This document shows, one piece after another, positions 10,041-19,969 of a stretch of 22,945 nt of DNA. The translations under genes were made by a program, and so were the position numbers. The stretch is from Ophiobolus disseminans (Eukaryota; Ascomycota; Dothideomycetes; Pleosporales; Phaeosphaeriaceae). The notes beneath the pieces are model-generated. The model saw only the letters and a list, made by a program, of their open reading frames with translations. It did not search any database and had not been told where the DNA came from. The DNA lies in NCBI GenBank assembly GCA_010093685.1, contig MU006249.1, positions 1-22,945 on the forward strand, read 5' to 3'. Each line of letters begins with the position of its first letter. Positions within the stretch are counted from its first letter, which is position 1.

Positions 10041-13000
10041 ATGAACGACGACAGAGTCGATGCACACAATGCGCTCCTTAAAAGCCGATCTAACTGGCCG
10101 TACTAGTACGCCCAACTCTAGTTCTATTGCGCAGGCAAAGGAATCTAGGATCTTGTCGATCTAGATAAGGAAACACAGGCCCCGATCGATAATCAGGCAC
10201 CTGATTACCTAGAGCTCGATTCGCTCCTAGAGAAGCCTGCCAAAGAAACAAACGAGATGCTAGATTAGCAAAAGAAGATCCTCTAACAGAAGCTTATAGA
10301 GTACAACAAGGCTAAGGAAGACTGCGCAGAAGCAATAATCACGCACCTAGAGGAAGTGGCCGTCTACAAAGTAGAGCTTAATTAGTAGAAGAGGAACGTT
10401 GCTAAGCTCAGCAACGTGCTCGAATAGGTACACAAGACTGTTGCCTATAAGCTGTTAGCTCTAATTTAGATTATGCTTCTCGCAGAAGACTAGACTACAC
10501 CACAAGCCTTGATTAGGAAGCTGAAAGCAGAGCTTGCGCCGATTAACTCAACAACCTCGATACTAATCCGCTAGCGATACCGCGAGCACCTTGCAAAGGC
10601 TCGCAACGGGCGGATTAAGCCAGAAACGTAGTTTACGCAGTGGCAGATGCTGTACACACAGGCTAGAGCTTAGCACCTCGCAGAAGTTGAGGGTAATCTA
10701 GTCCTTCAGGATTTCCTTAAGGCGATCGGAGCAAAGTTTGCACTAGAATGGGCAAGAAACCTTCGACAAATAATCCTAATAACAGCAGCTATAGGCGGGA
10801 CAGCTATAACTATAGATTAGGTAGCCTGCATGTTCTCGTTCACTCTACAGGAGCACGAGATCACTAGCTTAGGAACTAGAGAGAAATCCGCTAGCGTGTT
10901 TGCGACTTTCGCGGGGGATAGATTACCCCCCTAAAGAAAGCGGTACCCTGCATCGAATACCAACTAACACAAGTGCCTATGCAAGCTAAGTAGATCACAT
11001 AAGTAGACTCTACTAAATTGCTGACAGCTCGAGACGGCGTGTACCGGATTAAGCTTAGCTAGGCCGCTACCCCTTGCGCTAACAGACTTAGATCGAACTA
11101 AGATCTATAAGCGGCTAGCGAAAAAGGAAAATGCAGAGCTACGCGAAAGTATAACCAACTTAGGTTGGAAACTAACAAGCACTGTCCAATTAATCTTCTC
11201 TAGAGGATCAGGCAAAGGCATAGCTTCCGCTAACTATCCTAGCTCGCTGCAAGCAGCCTTGATTGATCCTAGCTAGTTTAAGAATAATCTAGCATTTAGG
11301 GTGTACAGCACTATTCAAGACACTTACCTACTATCGATGAGCACTATCCTCGACGGCGGTAGAGCAGTGCATTTAGTTAATAATCGAAGCTTTATTAAGG
11401 AAGGCACTTTTAGGAAGGCTGCTCTAGAAGATAGCATCGACGCTAGCACCTAGTCTCTACTAATCTTAGGCTATAGTGATCGAGTGATCAAGAACGTGAT
11501 TAACGGGGTCCGAGGCGAGAAGATAGAAGACTTAATACTCAAAAACGTCTAGATCGTCGAGGGTTTTTACGTCAACATCGTATCAGAGCACTTGCTTAAG
11601 AAGGCAAAGGTCTAGTATTTAGGCTTAGACAGTACTTTAAGACTCGGATCGATTAACGACAATATAGTGCTAGCTAAGCTTTACTACTAGTACAACCTTA
11701 CATTCCTTAAATACAAGCCTATTTGCTCTTATCTATCGTCCTTAATAATCGTGAACGCAACTAGAAGATTATAGCAGCCTTAGGTTAAGAGGGGCGATGA
11801 GGCTCTCTAGCACTAACGATTAGGGCATCTAGGACAGCGAGCGCTGCAAGCACTCGCTTATGCTGCGCAAAATGTAGAGATTGCTAGCACAAGAAGAGCT
11901 AAATGCACTAATTGCTTAGTTACACATGCCACTTAAGTTATCTTGCGCAGGCCTAGAGAGCGATCGCTACGACCCTACTACAGGATCTCGTAGGATCTGT
12001 TTAACATGCCAAGAGGAAGGCTAGGAGAGTAGTAGACATTAATTATTAAGAAAGAGTTCTCTAGGAAGATCACGGTCGTGATTCTAATAGACAAGTCGCT
12101 GAAATCGATTATAGAGGCGATTACTAGTTACGTTAATCGAGCAGGCACTAAGTACAGCCTAAAGGTGGTGTACATCAACTAGGATACCGACGCAGCTACG
12201 AGACCTTAGCATAGGAGATTAAGGTACGAAGAATAGGCGATCGAAATAGGCATCAAAATTATCACTCTGCTATCCTACACCTATAAGCCGAGCGGCTTAG
12301 CTAAAAGAGTAGAAAGAGAGATTATTAAGAAGAGTGTAGTTATGCGACTGAGCGCAAACCTCCCTTAAGATCTCTAGCTGGATATTATAGAAGCAGCGGG
12401 TTATCTATACAACATAAGCCTAAACAAGCTGCACAACTATCGATTGCCTAATAAAGTCCTAGATAACTAGTTTCGGCAGTACTTCCGCTAGTACGAGCTA
12501 GCGCAAGTGAGGCACAGGACTGCTAATCTTCGACCTAATTAGAGTGGAATCTTTGCTTACGGCTGCCGCGCATACCCTTTAGATCGGGAGCGCGCAGCTA
12601 GGCGAGATAAACGGGGGTTCAAAGTTAACCTAAGGGGATATATTAGATACTTGATCGGATATCGAGCGTTAAACATCTACAGAATATAGGTCCTAACGCT
12701 CGATTAAGTAATTACAACACGGAACGTTACCTTTAATAAGACTCTCTTCTATAAAGGAGCGAAGAAGGTAGGCATAATTAAGAAGCAGGCAGTTAGGCTT
12801 GTGGACATGCTCTATAACGGAGAAGTAATCGAAGAGCTGGACATTAATGTCTAGCTGCTTAGTGAGCAGGCAGCTAGAAGCGAAGAACCGGCCACTAAGT
12901 AACAACTCAGGGGTGAGCAGGCTTAAGACCTTAAAAGTCCGCTAGGCCTAGCAGATAATTAAGAAGATAAGCAGGCAGAAACTGTGCGAGATGCGAACAC

Positions 13001-15182
13001 GGCTAGTGACTATCTAAGAATCTGCACAAGCTAGGGTAATTAAACTAGACTTACTACTCTAGAGGCGACTCCTAATCTAGAGATTGTAGAGAGCGGTCGC
13101 GCGCAACGCGATCGCGATAGTGTAGACAGCTAGCAGGAGGTGCACACTCCCGTAGTAGGAGCTAGTTTGTTAATCACTAGAGGTTTAGGACCTCTACGGG
13201 CTGCGCCGACGCGTGTAGCTAACCTTGCCGCTCAATCTACGCGCTATGCCTCTATAGCGGTAGGCAAAGCAGGGCTATTACAACCACTAACTACGAGATT
13301 AAGCGGGAGACTGCGCGGTGCAGCTGCAGAAGGATTAGTGCACTAGTATCTGCCTTAAAGAACAAGGAGACTAAGAGATTAGACACCCGACGATTAACTA
13401 GGGGGTAGAAAAGACAAGAGAGGTGTTTATGCATTAATCGCAGATGCTAATGTTCTTAATAGGCTATTAGATCTATAGTGCGACTTTTAGAATACCTTTC
13501 TCCTAGGTGTAAATAGACCCTAGGATAAGCGATCGAGCTACAAGACACTGAATGCAGTGGTTATAGCGGCTATGCTTAGAGAGCAAGCGCTAAGAGCTAC
13601 GATTAAGAGAAGTGCTCGCCTCTATCGAGATAAGCTTCTATCACCGCCGACAACATAGAAACAGCTAATGCAATATCTATACAAAGAATTGTTCGAGCAA
13701 GCTTCTAAGAAGGAAGTCAATTAGCTATGCAAGCAAGGAACTTAGTCCGAGATCCTAAGATCGTAAGCCCTAAGTAGGCCTCTGCCGCTTAAATAGGTGT
13801 AGACATACAAGTTTAATTAAGATAGATACTTGCTTAAATGCAAAGCGCGGATCGTTGTAAGGGGTAATCTCTAAGAGAAGGACTTACTAAACTCTACATA
13901 TGCAGCCACTCTAGCTGCAAAGTCCTTCTAAGCGGCGATAGCGATCGCTGCTCGCTTTAATATAGAGATTATGTAGTACGATGTCGTAGAAGCATTCCTT
14001 AATACTAAGATCACGGCACAGGACCTAGTAATCTGTAAGATGCTAGACGGGTTTAAGAAAGATAGAATGTGCGTAAGGCTCAACCGAGCGCTGTACAGAC
14101 TAAGAGATTTACCCCTGCTCTAGTATAAGGAGTTCTTAGGCACCCTCTAATCGCTAGGCTTAATAGCGGCAAAAGAAGAACCGTGCCTGTTCTTCGATTA
14201 GGACCGCAAGCTGCTAATCTTGTTTTATGTAGATAACATCTTGCTAATGTACAAGACAAGCTATAAAGCTGAAGCTTAAAAGCTCTAGACGTTAATTAAA
14301 GGAAAGTACGAGATCCAAGATCAAGAGCTAGTGGAATGGTTCCTAGGCGTAAGAGTAGTAAGGAATCGCCAGGACCGATCAATCACGCTAGTCCACGATA
14401 CATACATTAACAAGATCACTAAGAGGTTTAGGCTTAAGGATAGAACATTCCCTTCAACACCACTCCTATTAGAGGAGCTAATTAAGAGCGATAGAGAAGC
14501 TACTAAGCAAGAGATTAAGGCATACTAAGAGCGAGTAGGCTCAGTGCTGTACACGGCGATTATGCTACGCCTAGACATCGCGTTTTTAGTGTCTAAGTTG
14601 TCCCACTTCCTCACAAACCCCAGCGATTAGCATCTAAAAGCTATAGAGCGAGTAATTATGTACCTGTATCGTATACGCTAGGAAGCGATCTAGTATAGGA
14701 ACTTTAATAGACTAGATCTAATAATCTGCAGGGACGCTTTATTCGCTAATAATTAAGAATCACGAAGATCCTCTTATAGGTATGTAGCAATGCTGTTTAG
14801 TAGGCTAATCCTTTAGAAAGCGGCTAGACAAGCGACTGTAACTACGTCGACAATAGAAGCTAAGCTGATCGCGCTCGAGCATGCGACTAAGGAAGCTATA
14901 GCGCTTAAGTGTTTCTTTAAGAAACTAATGCTTAATCTAGGTAAACTGTAGAAGATCTAGTGTAATAATCAATAGACAATTAGGCTAGTAGTAGGGAAGA
15001 ATAAGCGGATCACGACTTGTTTGCGCTATGTTGACATACAAAACATATAGCTGCGCTAGGAATATGCGAAAGGATTATTCTTAGTAGAGTACTTAGAAAC
15101 AAGATTTATGCCTGCTAATAGGCTCACTAAGTCGCTTACGCGTTAATAGCTTAATCACTTTAAGAAGCTGATAAACTTCTAA
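10041..15182 (+). pseudogene. Copia C gag-pol remnant (gag, protease, integrase, RT, RNase H)
   Basis: A single frame of 1713 codons plus stop from ATG 10041, with no frameshift seen but more than 60 TAG/TAA codons. Order: gag-like N-terminal region with no obvious zinc knuckle; protease box ILDGGRAVHLVNNRSF (about 11347), where the expected Ser/Thr of D-S/T-G is Gly; integrase zinc region (LGHLG about 11820, CTNC about 11905) and core with DLF, a DTD segment and a downstream Glu; integrase C-terminus with TRNVTFNKTLFYK (about 12720); linker (13140-13346 stop-free); RT with TYKFN, CKARIVVRGN, YDVVEAFLN (about 13977) and FYVDNILLMYK (about 14225); RNase H ending near LTKSLTR. The TAG at 14121 sits where Copia RTs have Trp before YKEF. 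The start is supported by the same frame in B. Inactive. Confidence 0.9.
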
Positions 15183-15379
15183 GATGCAAGCAAGATAATT
15201 ATAATTACAGATTAGGATGCAGATGTGAGAGTGGAGAAGATCTAATTGGAAGTCACTTTTATCTACAATTAAGCCTAGCTTAGCGCTTAAGGCTTTTAAA
15301 GGAAGCTGAGCACGCTAAGAGCCTAGCAGAAGATTAAGAAAAAGAAAAAGAAAAGTGACAAGCTAGATTAGAAACCACA
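15183..15379. other. Spacer between converging gag-pol and antisense ORF ends
   Basis: About 200 bp with no supported gene. It holds a purine-rich run AAGAAAAAGAAAAAGAAAAG (15336-15355). The pol frame ends on one side and the antisense frame on the other, so transcripts would converge here. B keeps a diverged version at about 3469-3669. Confidence 0.5.
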
Positions 15380-17002
15380 TCAAGAACCACCACCACGACT
15401 AGCACTACTGCTAATACCGCTACCCCTTCTAATAAAGTTGCTTATAGAGCGATCAAGATCGTTATAAATCTTCGCCGTCCTAGGCGAGTATATGCGCGTC
15501 TGATCACTAGTGTACTTAGGCGTCTCCTGTCGCTTAGATCGAAGTCGCTAGCGCAGAATTAAAAGACTATTATCCTTAAGAGCATTAGTAGTGTAGCTGT
15601 CAATTATATTAGACAGGCTGATGCGGTAACTAAGCGAGGATGCGGTCGAAGGGCGCCCACTTAATAGCCGAACAAAGCCAGTAGGCTAAGCAGCAAACAT
15701 TAGCGGAGGAGGTAGAGCAGCGCGCGTACTAGGCATGAATAGGCTGTAGCTTAGATTAACGTAGCCTGAATTGTACACTAAGCTAGGCTAAGCATTGTAA
15801 CAGAGCTGCTAAGAAGGCGAGCGCAGCTGCTAATCAAGCTGCTGATATCCAGACTGCTGCTGATAATTAGGCTGCTGCTGCTAATATCCAGACTGCTGCT
15901 AATAGCCACGCTGAGGCTGAAATCCTTACTACTACTAATTTAGATACTATCTACTCTAGTATAGCAACAGATCTTAAAGCGCTAATCGCTAAGAAGAAGG
16001 TAAGAGCGGAGATTGTAGGAGTCGAGATCCTTAATTGCGCGATAATCCCTAAAGAGGTGAAGAGAGAGCAGCAGGAGACGAAGTAGGCGGAGCTCTTAAT
16101 CGGGTTGATGACTTAGATAGTGTCTTAGCCGCCTTCGCTTTAGCTGCAGCCTTAGCTTTGGCAGTGTTGTTAGCACGCCAATTAGACTCAGCATCTCTAA
16201 TCGCTTAAGCTAAGAAAGCGCGATTGCGCGCAAATCCCTTAGGCTATTAAAGGTTAGCGTAGTCAATTAGTCACAGAAAGGCTAAACTTACATCACTTGC
16301 CTCCTGCTAATTAAGATATCCTTGAGCAAGCTAGCGAGCGGGACTAAGAGCATTAGAACGCCTAAACAAGTTAGCAGTGATTAAGAGGTTAGTAGTGATC
16401 AAAACTCACATTAGAAAGCACAAGTAAGGGCTACACTTAATGTAGCGCTAGCTGTTAGAGGGACCTAGCTAAGCATAGCACACAACGTTCTTCTAGCTAT
16501 TGAATATCTTCTGCACGCAACGCTAGCACAGATCTAGGCGGCGCGGCGGCGATTCTAGAAGCCTAGAAGCCCCTCCACTTATCACTAGCTCCTGCGACGT
16601 TGTAGGGTAGCGCGCGGATTAACGGCTAAGCGTAGAAGATTGAGCGGGCTTAGGCTTAGGCTTAGGCTTAGTATTAAGGGCAGTAGATCGCTTCTTGCCG
16701 TGAAGCCTGTCGAGGTAGGCTTGCTAAGCAGCTGAGAGCTGTTTCTTAGGAGGCTAAGCGACAGTTAGCAAGAGATAAGAACGAGATCAAAAGCGATTAG
16801 GGGTCTCACTATAATAATAGATGATGTAAAGGTAGAGAGCAGAAAGATAAGGGTTGAGTTCGTTGATATATGCCTCTCGGACCCTAGATTAGAGCGGTGA
16901 CTTAACTAACGGCAGCTCAATCTTACCGCAAACAGGCAGGCTAATCTTGCACACCTCTTAGTAAGGCAATAACGATTGCTAGCATTATGTCAAACGCCTT
17001 AT
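15380..17002 (-). pseudogene. Long antisense ORF in the 3' region of Copia C, function unrecognised
   Basis: One minus-strand frame of about 541 codons fills the space between pol and the 3' LTR. From its N-terminus: a segment with CKISLPVCGKIELPLVKSP (about 16905-16960) and REAYINELNPYLSALYLY (about 16830-16885); QAYLDRLHGKKRS; a Lys-Pro repeat (about 16650-16670); a Cys-rich segment with spacing CX2CX12CX14CX4C (about 16400-16525); NALSPAR and KGFARNRAFLA; a Lys/Ala-rich stretch (about 16085-16190); a Gln/Gly/Tyr-rich stretch (about 15840-15960); SGYVNLSYSLFMPSTRA; a Ser/Gly tail; stop TGA 15380-15382. Nonsense codons are mostly TAG/TAA at positions consistent with Gln. The start is uncertain: no upstream ATG survives, and the ATA at 17000-17002 is a guess at a mutated ATG. 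The frame could reach 17159, and 16409-16411 is the first surviving in-frame ATG. Codon-level agreement with B supports a real protein. The Cys pattern suggests metal binding (inference). Confidence 0.7.
16649..16672 (+). repeat. Short tandem CTTAGG repeat
   Basis: About four copies of a CTTAGG hexamer. On the minus strand it reads Lys-Pro repeats in the frame of the antisense ORF, so it is best explained as a coding low-complexity repeat. Confidence 0.6.
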
Positions 17003-17157
17003 AGGCTACTTACTTAAGAGCGCTTAGCACAAATCTCTGATAAGCCTAATAGGCAGCAATAATCTAATTGATCTTACCTCACCGTATAAGAAGTAAAGTA
17101 ATAGATTGGCTTAGTCACTCTGCACGAACAGTCTCTTTCTCTTACAGCAAACAGACT

Positions 17158-17165
17158 AGGGGGTG
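17158..17165 (+). other. Polypurine tract of Copia C
   Basis: AGGGGGTG immediately precedes the 3' LTR, the expected plus-strand primer site, and resembles the tract in front of the LTR of A. Confidence 0.72.
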
Positions 17166-17338
17166 TGTTAGAGAATTAAGGTTTGAGCCGAGGCTGATCA
17201 CGAGATCAGGCTGGGAACATAGGGATTAAGGCCCCGACGTAGGGTATATAACCTAGATTTTTATCCGATCTTTCCTAAGCAGTTATCTGATCAATACACT
17301 CATTTCAATTAAAGTTCTAACGTCTCTTAGCAACAACA
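17166..17338 (+). repeat. 3' LTR of Copia C (173 bp)
   Basis: The same length as the 5' LTR, with the TATATAA box and the CTGATC/GATCAG inverted repeat (17194-17209) conserved. It carries all eight C-to-T or G-to-A differences between the pair, at TGA/TCA, CCA/TGG and CG contexts. Confidence 0.94.
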
Positions 17339-17343
17339 GCTAT
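17339..17343 (+). repeat. Target site duplication of Copia C, right copy (GCTAT)
   Basis: An exact repeat of 9749-9753, directly after the 3' LTR. LINE D sequence continues after it. Confidence 0.92.
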
Positions 17344-17930
17344 TCTTATCTCTCTATTCTATTAGTATTGCAGTTCTAGAATAGCTCTTGTAGTTCTCTT
17401 CTTAGTGTAGCGTAGCGCTTTAAAGATATCTTTGCCTTTAGCATCTTGCAGGAAGGTGTCCTAATAGCTTAATTTAGCTTTCTTTATTGCCTATAGGTAC
17501 TACTCTCTTCTTACTTGCGCTTTGTTTGTGTTTGTAGGTGTAGGATGCTTCTGCTAGGCGCGTATAGCTTTACTTGCTTATTTTCTCTTCTCTGCTAGCT
17601 CTTTGCTCCACTACAGCTTAGATCTCTCGCAGCATCTTGCTTTTAGAATAGCTTTATTAGCTGCTTCTTAGATGCTCTTTGTAAGGAGGTCTGTAGCGTT
17701 ATCTAGGTCTTTCTGCAGCTAGAGTGGTAGAGAAAGGTTACTTTGCTCTATCTTATCTGCCTAGGCATTTATAGCCTTAAGTATTTGCATAAGTTTGTTA
17801 CCTGCTATCTGTTCTTGTAGCGTTGTTGCAAACTTTTCCTAGTCTGCCTTCTCTAGCTTGTAGGGCCTATCTTATAAGGGGTTAAGAAATCTCTCTGTGT
17901 ACTTTATATAGCAAGAGAAGCTAATTGTAA
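17344..17930 (-). pseudogene. LINE D ORF2 remnant: end of endonuclease and spacer before RT
   Basis: The minus-strand translation begins ISFSCYIKYTERFLNPL, then a Gln/Lys/Ala-rich connector (NKLMQILKAINA, KDLDNATDLLTKSI, GKDIFKALRYTKKRTTRA) that is nearly collinear with LINE E at 20723-21290. This connector is the usual stretch between endonuclease and RT in Tad1-like ORF2. The frame continues into the part at 9748 once one target duplication is removed. Several TAG/TAA codons interrupt it. Only the tail of the endonuclease domain is present, so the copy could not have been functional after truncation. Confidence 0.82.
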
Positions 17931-18095
17931 AAAACACTAACTTTAGGCCTACCCAGCGCGCTTGCTCTAGCGCCTCTAGCATCCTAAAACCATTAGAATC
18001 TATCTTAACCTAGTGTACACTACACTTTTCTCTGTTCCTACAGCCTCTAGGCTCGTAGTTAAGAAGTGCAGCTAGGTGCAAACGTGCTGTTCTTC
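17926..18095 (-). pseudogene. Unrecognised short coding-like block upstream of LINE D
   Basis: A minus-strand frame of about 55 codons with a single internal stop. It contains LHLAALLNYEPRGC, NREKCSVH and KIDSNGFRMLEALEQARW. The run of Cys, Trp and charged residues looks like a real protein and not a random frame, and it has far fewer stops than the surrounding elements. It is not present at the corresponding place in LINE E. I do not recognise the family. It may be a captured host or transposon fragment at the D truncation point. Confidence 0.4.
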
Positions 18096-18429
18096 TTATT
18101 TAGAGTTCTCGTGTTCAGCGCACAGACTACCCTTATCTTATTAGATTTTAGATACCCAATAACAGCAATAAACACACAAAACTGCCTTTTTGCTCTATTT
18201 TCTGCTATCTAGACTCCTTACTCTCCCTAGAGGTTAACTAGTACAGCTAGTGAGGAGGGGGGGAGAAGAAGGAGAAGTAAAACAGAGCTTCTCTTTTTTC
18301 TTGTTTTTCAAGCCTGCAGAAGCTAGTAGACCCTAGGTAACTCTACTTAGTGCAAAAACAAGCTCTCTTTTAGTTATTTCTCTACTTATTTTGTGGCGGA
18401 AGTAAAAGAGAAGGAATTTCTTATACACT
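18096..18429. other. Spacer without a recognisable gene
   Basis: About 330 bp between the coding-like block and the microsatellite. No ORF, terminal repeat or match to other parts of the window was seen. Short G-run and pyrimidine-rich tracts occur (around 18250-18310). It could be a 5' UTR of LINE E or older host or repeat DNA. Confidence 0.4.
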
Positions 18430-18462
<33 letters not shown>

Positions 18463-18486
18463 CACACACGCATATATATATACATA
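18430..18486. repeat. CA/TA microsatellite
   Basis: About 12 CA units followed by alternating TA and CA units up to about 18486. It sits directly before the first ORF1-like codons of LINE E. ACA stays intact here, in line with the low mutation of RCA contexts elsewhere. Confidence 0.85.
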
Positions 18487-18488
18487 CA

Positions 18489-19969
18489 GCTACTAAGCCT
18501 ACTATAGCTTCTACTATTCTTCCTACAGGATCTCTACAAGCACGTGTAACTTAGCACGCTATACAACCTAGCGCAATAGAGATAGATATACTATTGTTAG
18601 AAGAAGAGAATAAAACAGAAAGCAGCTAAGATAAGCTAGCTAAGCAGCCTCTAAAGCCAAAACCAAGCAAAAAACGAACACTTAATTAGCGCTCTCTACA
18701 GAAACAACAGTAGGAGGTACTAGCTTAGGACGTACCTTTTTAGAAAATAAGATAGCTATACTGCATCTCTTAAGGCATAAAAGCACTTTAAGAGGCTCTA
18801 AAGCTAGCAGAGAGAAAAGACGCTATAACAGAAACAACAACAAGAGAACTTCTTAAGCAGGCAAAGTCTATATAGTAGAGGAAAGCAGAGTTAGCTTTAG
18901 CAGCTACAAAAGAGCTAGCAAAGGAGATCTAAGCTCTAAAAGAACACGTGCTAAAGGCTACAAGCAATACTGTAACTGCTATAAACTCTGCAAAGCTAGC
19001 AGGAAAGAAGATATATGCTAAAGCTATAGGGCTTTGTACAGCTGCATAGTCTGTACTACCTTAGCAGTAGCAGTAGTAGTAGCAATAGTATTAACAGCAT
19101 TAACAGCGCAAAGACAACGTAACAGCTACTTAACGCTAAAACGACCTAAAAAGGCGACAGCTAGTGCTCCTAGTAGAGAGAGCAAATAAAGCAGTAGTAG
19201 AGGTAGTAGATCCTTTAGCACAGAGGAATGCTATTAATGCAGCGCTTTAAACAGTATTAAACGCAGCAGCAGTTATTGCTAGCGTACGCCTAACAATAAG
19301 GAAAAATCTTATCCTTACTACTACAGAGAAGTTTACTGCAGACTTTCTTCTGTAGCATACAGATACGTGGAAACTAGCTGTATAGGTTACCTGTAAAGGC
19401 ATGCAAAAGCAGAAGGACCTAGTACAGATTATAGCACATAAAGTCTATATGCACAACGAGTTTATTGTATCTTCTGCAGCGCTTAAGAAAGAGATTAAGA
19501 CCTTTAACAAGGTAACTATCAAAGGCAATCCTAGGTAGCTAGCAAAAAAGAAAGGCTTAAAACTGCGCACCTACTACCCCTAGATCAAAGATATGCGTCT
19601 ATTATCTTTAAAGTAGAAAGCGAGCAAGAACGCTAAAGGCTTCTATCTTAGAAGCAGCTTAGTATTGCAGGAAGAGTAGCCTACCTTATAAAGTACTACA
19701 ACATTTTAGTAAAAACATAGTGTTAAGGCTGTTTTAAGCTAGGGCACAATATAGAGATGTGCAGAAGTAAAAGATACAAACTCTATATAGAGTCTTACTA
19801 TATAAAAGATTACGCTAGCTGCAAGGAGTGTAAGACTATAGGTAGGCTATACTAATATTAAAAGCTATGCTGTGTTAACTGTAATAGAGAACATATAGCT
19901 ACAAGCAGGCAGTGCCCCTACCTTGCTAGTACAACTTCTTCTTCTTCTTCTGCTTCTTTACTATGTTAG
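18489..19969 (+). pseudogene. LINE E ORF1 (gag-like, zinc-knuckle protein) remnant
   Basis: Frame 3 to about 19660 carries a Lys/Glu/Ala-rich, probably coiled region (LAERKDAITETTTRELLKQA; LALAATKELAKEI), a polyQ tract at 19062-19090 now mostly TAG, then RLTIRKNLILTTTEKF and DLVQIIAHKVYMHNEF, typical of the central fold of LINE gag proteins. One frame change near 19660 leads to frame 2, with a CCHC knuckle (start TGT 19721, spacing CX2CX4HX4C), a CKEC segment, and a last knuckle-like CVNCNREHIATSRQCP (19871-19918). A Ser run from a CTT/TCT repeat follows, and the frame ends with TAG 19967-19969. The role would be nucleic-acid binding in the LINE RNP. The start codon was not determined; nonsense codons abound. 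Confidence 0.8.

Larger units (their letters stand above)
9754..17338 (+). mobile_element. Copia element C, complete (7585 bp), inserted in LINE D
   Basis: A full Ty1/Copia element: 5' LTR (9754-9926), primer-binding site, gag-pol in one frame (10041-15182), a 2-kb 3' region carrying an antisense ORF, polypurine tract and 3' LTR (17166-17338), flanked by GCTAT duplications. The integrase-before-RT order assigns it to Copia. Both LTRs are exactly 173 bp. All reading frames are broken by point mutations, mainly C-to-T and G-to-A. It lies in opposite orientation to its LINE D host and is the best reference in the window for the B/C family. Confidence 0.94.
17339..17930 (-). mobile_element. LINE D (Tad1-like), 5' portion right of Copia C
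   Basis: This continues LINE D beyond the Copia C insertion. On the minus strand it aligns with LINE E from about 20723 to 21310. Homology to E stops at about 17925-17930, inside the end of the endonuclease domain, so D is 5'-truncated or rearranged there. No ORF1 or main endonuclease region of D was found. Confidence 0.82.

Noticed and set aside
9915..10115. A minus-strand ORF over the Copia C leader and gag start
   Set aside because: A shadow frame on a lightly mutated stretch; no homologue in B and no protein features.
12693..12905. A minus-strand ORF opposite the Copia C integrase end
   Set aside because: It is antisense to a clear integrase/linker frame; no supporting features, and the region is deleted in B.
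13140..13346. A separate small plus-strand gene
   Set aside because: It lies in the gag-pol frame of Copia C, in the linker between integrase and RT; it is a stop-free part of the larger pseudogene.
16649..16672. CTTAGG repeats as a telomeric remnant
   Set aside because: Only about four units, internal to a Copia element, and reading as Lys-Pro repeats in the antisense frame.
16754..16809. A 56-bp fungal-style intron on the minus strand (GTGAGA donor, GCTAAC branch site, TAG acceptor)
   Set aside because: The antisense frame reads through it in phase with protein-like sequence on both sides, needing only one TGA and one TAG as mutations, so no intron is required.
6943..17930. A target-site duplication for LINE D
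   Set aside because: Sequence after the poly-A (GTAGCTAAGG on the minus strand) was not found next to the 5' truncation at about 17930.
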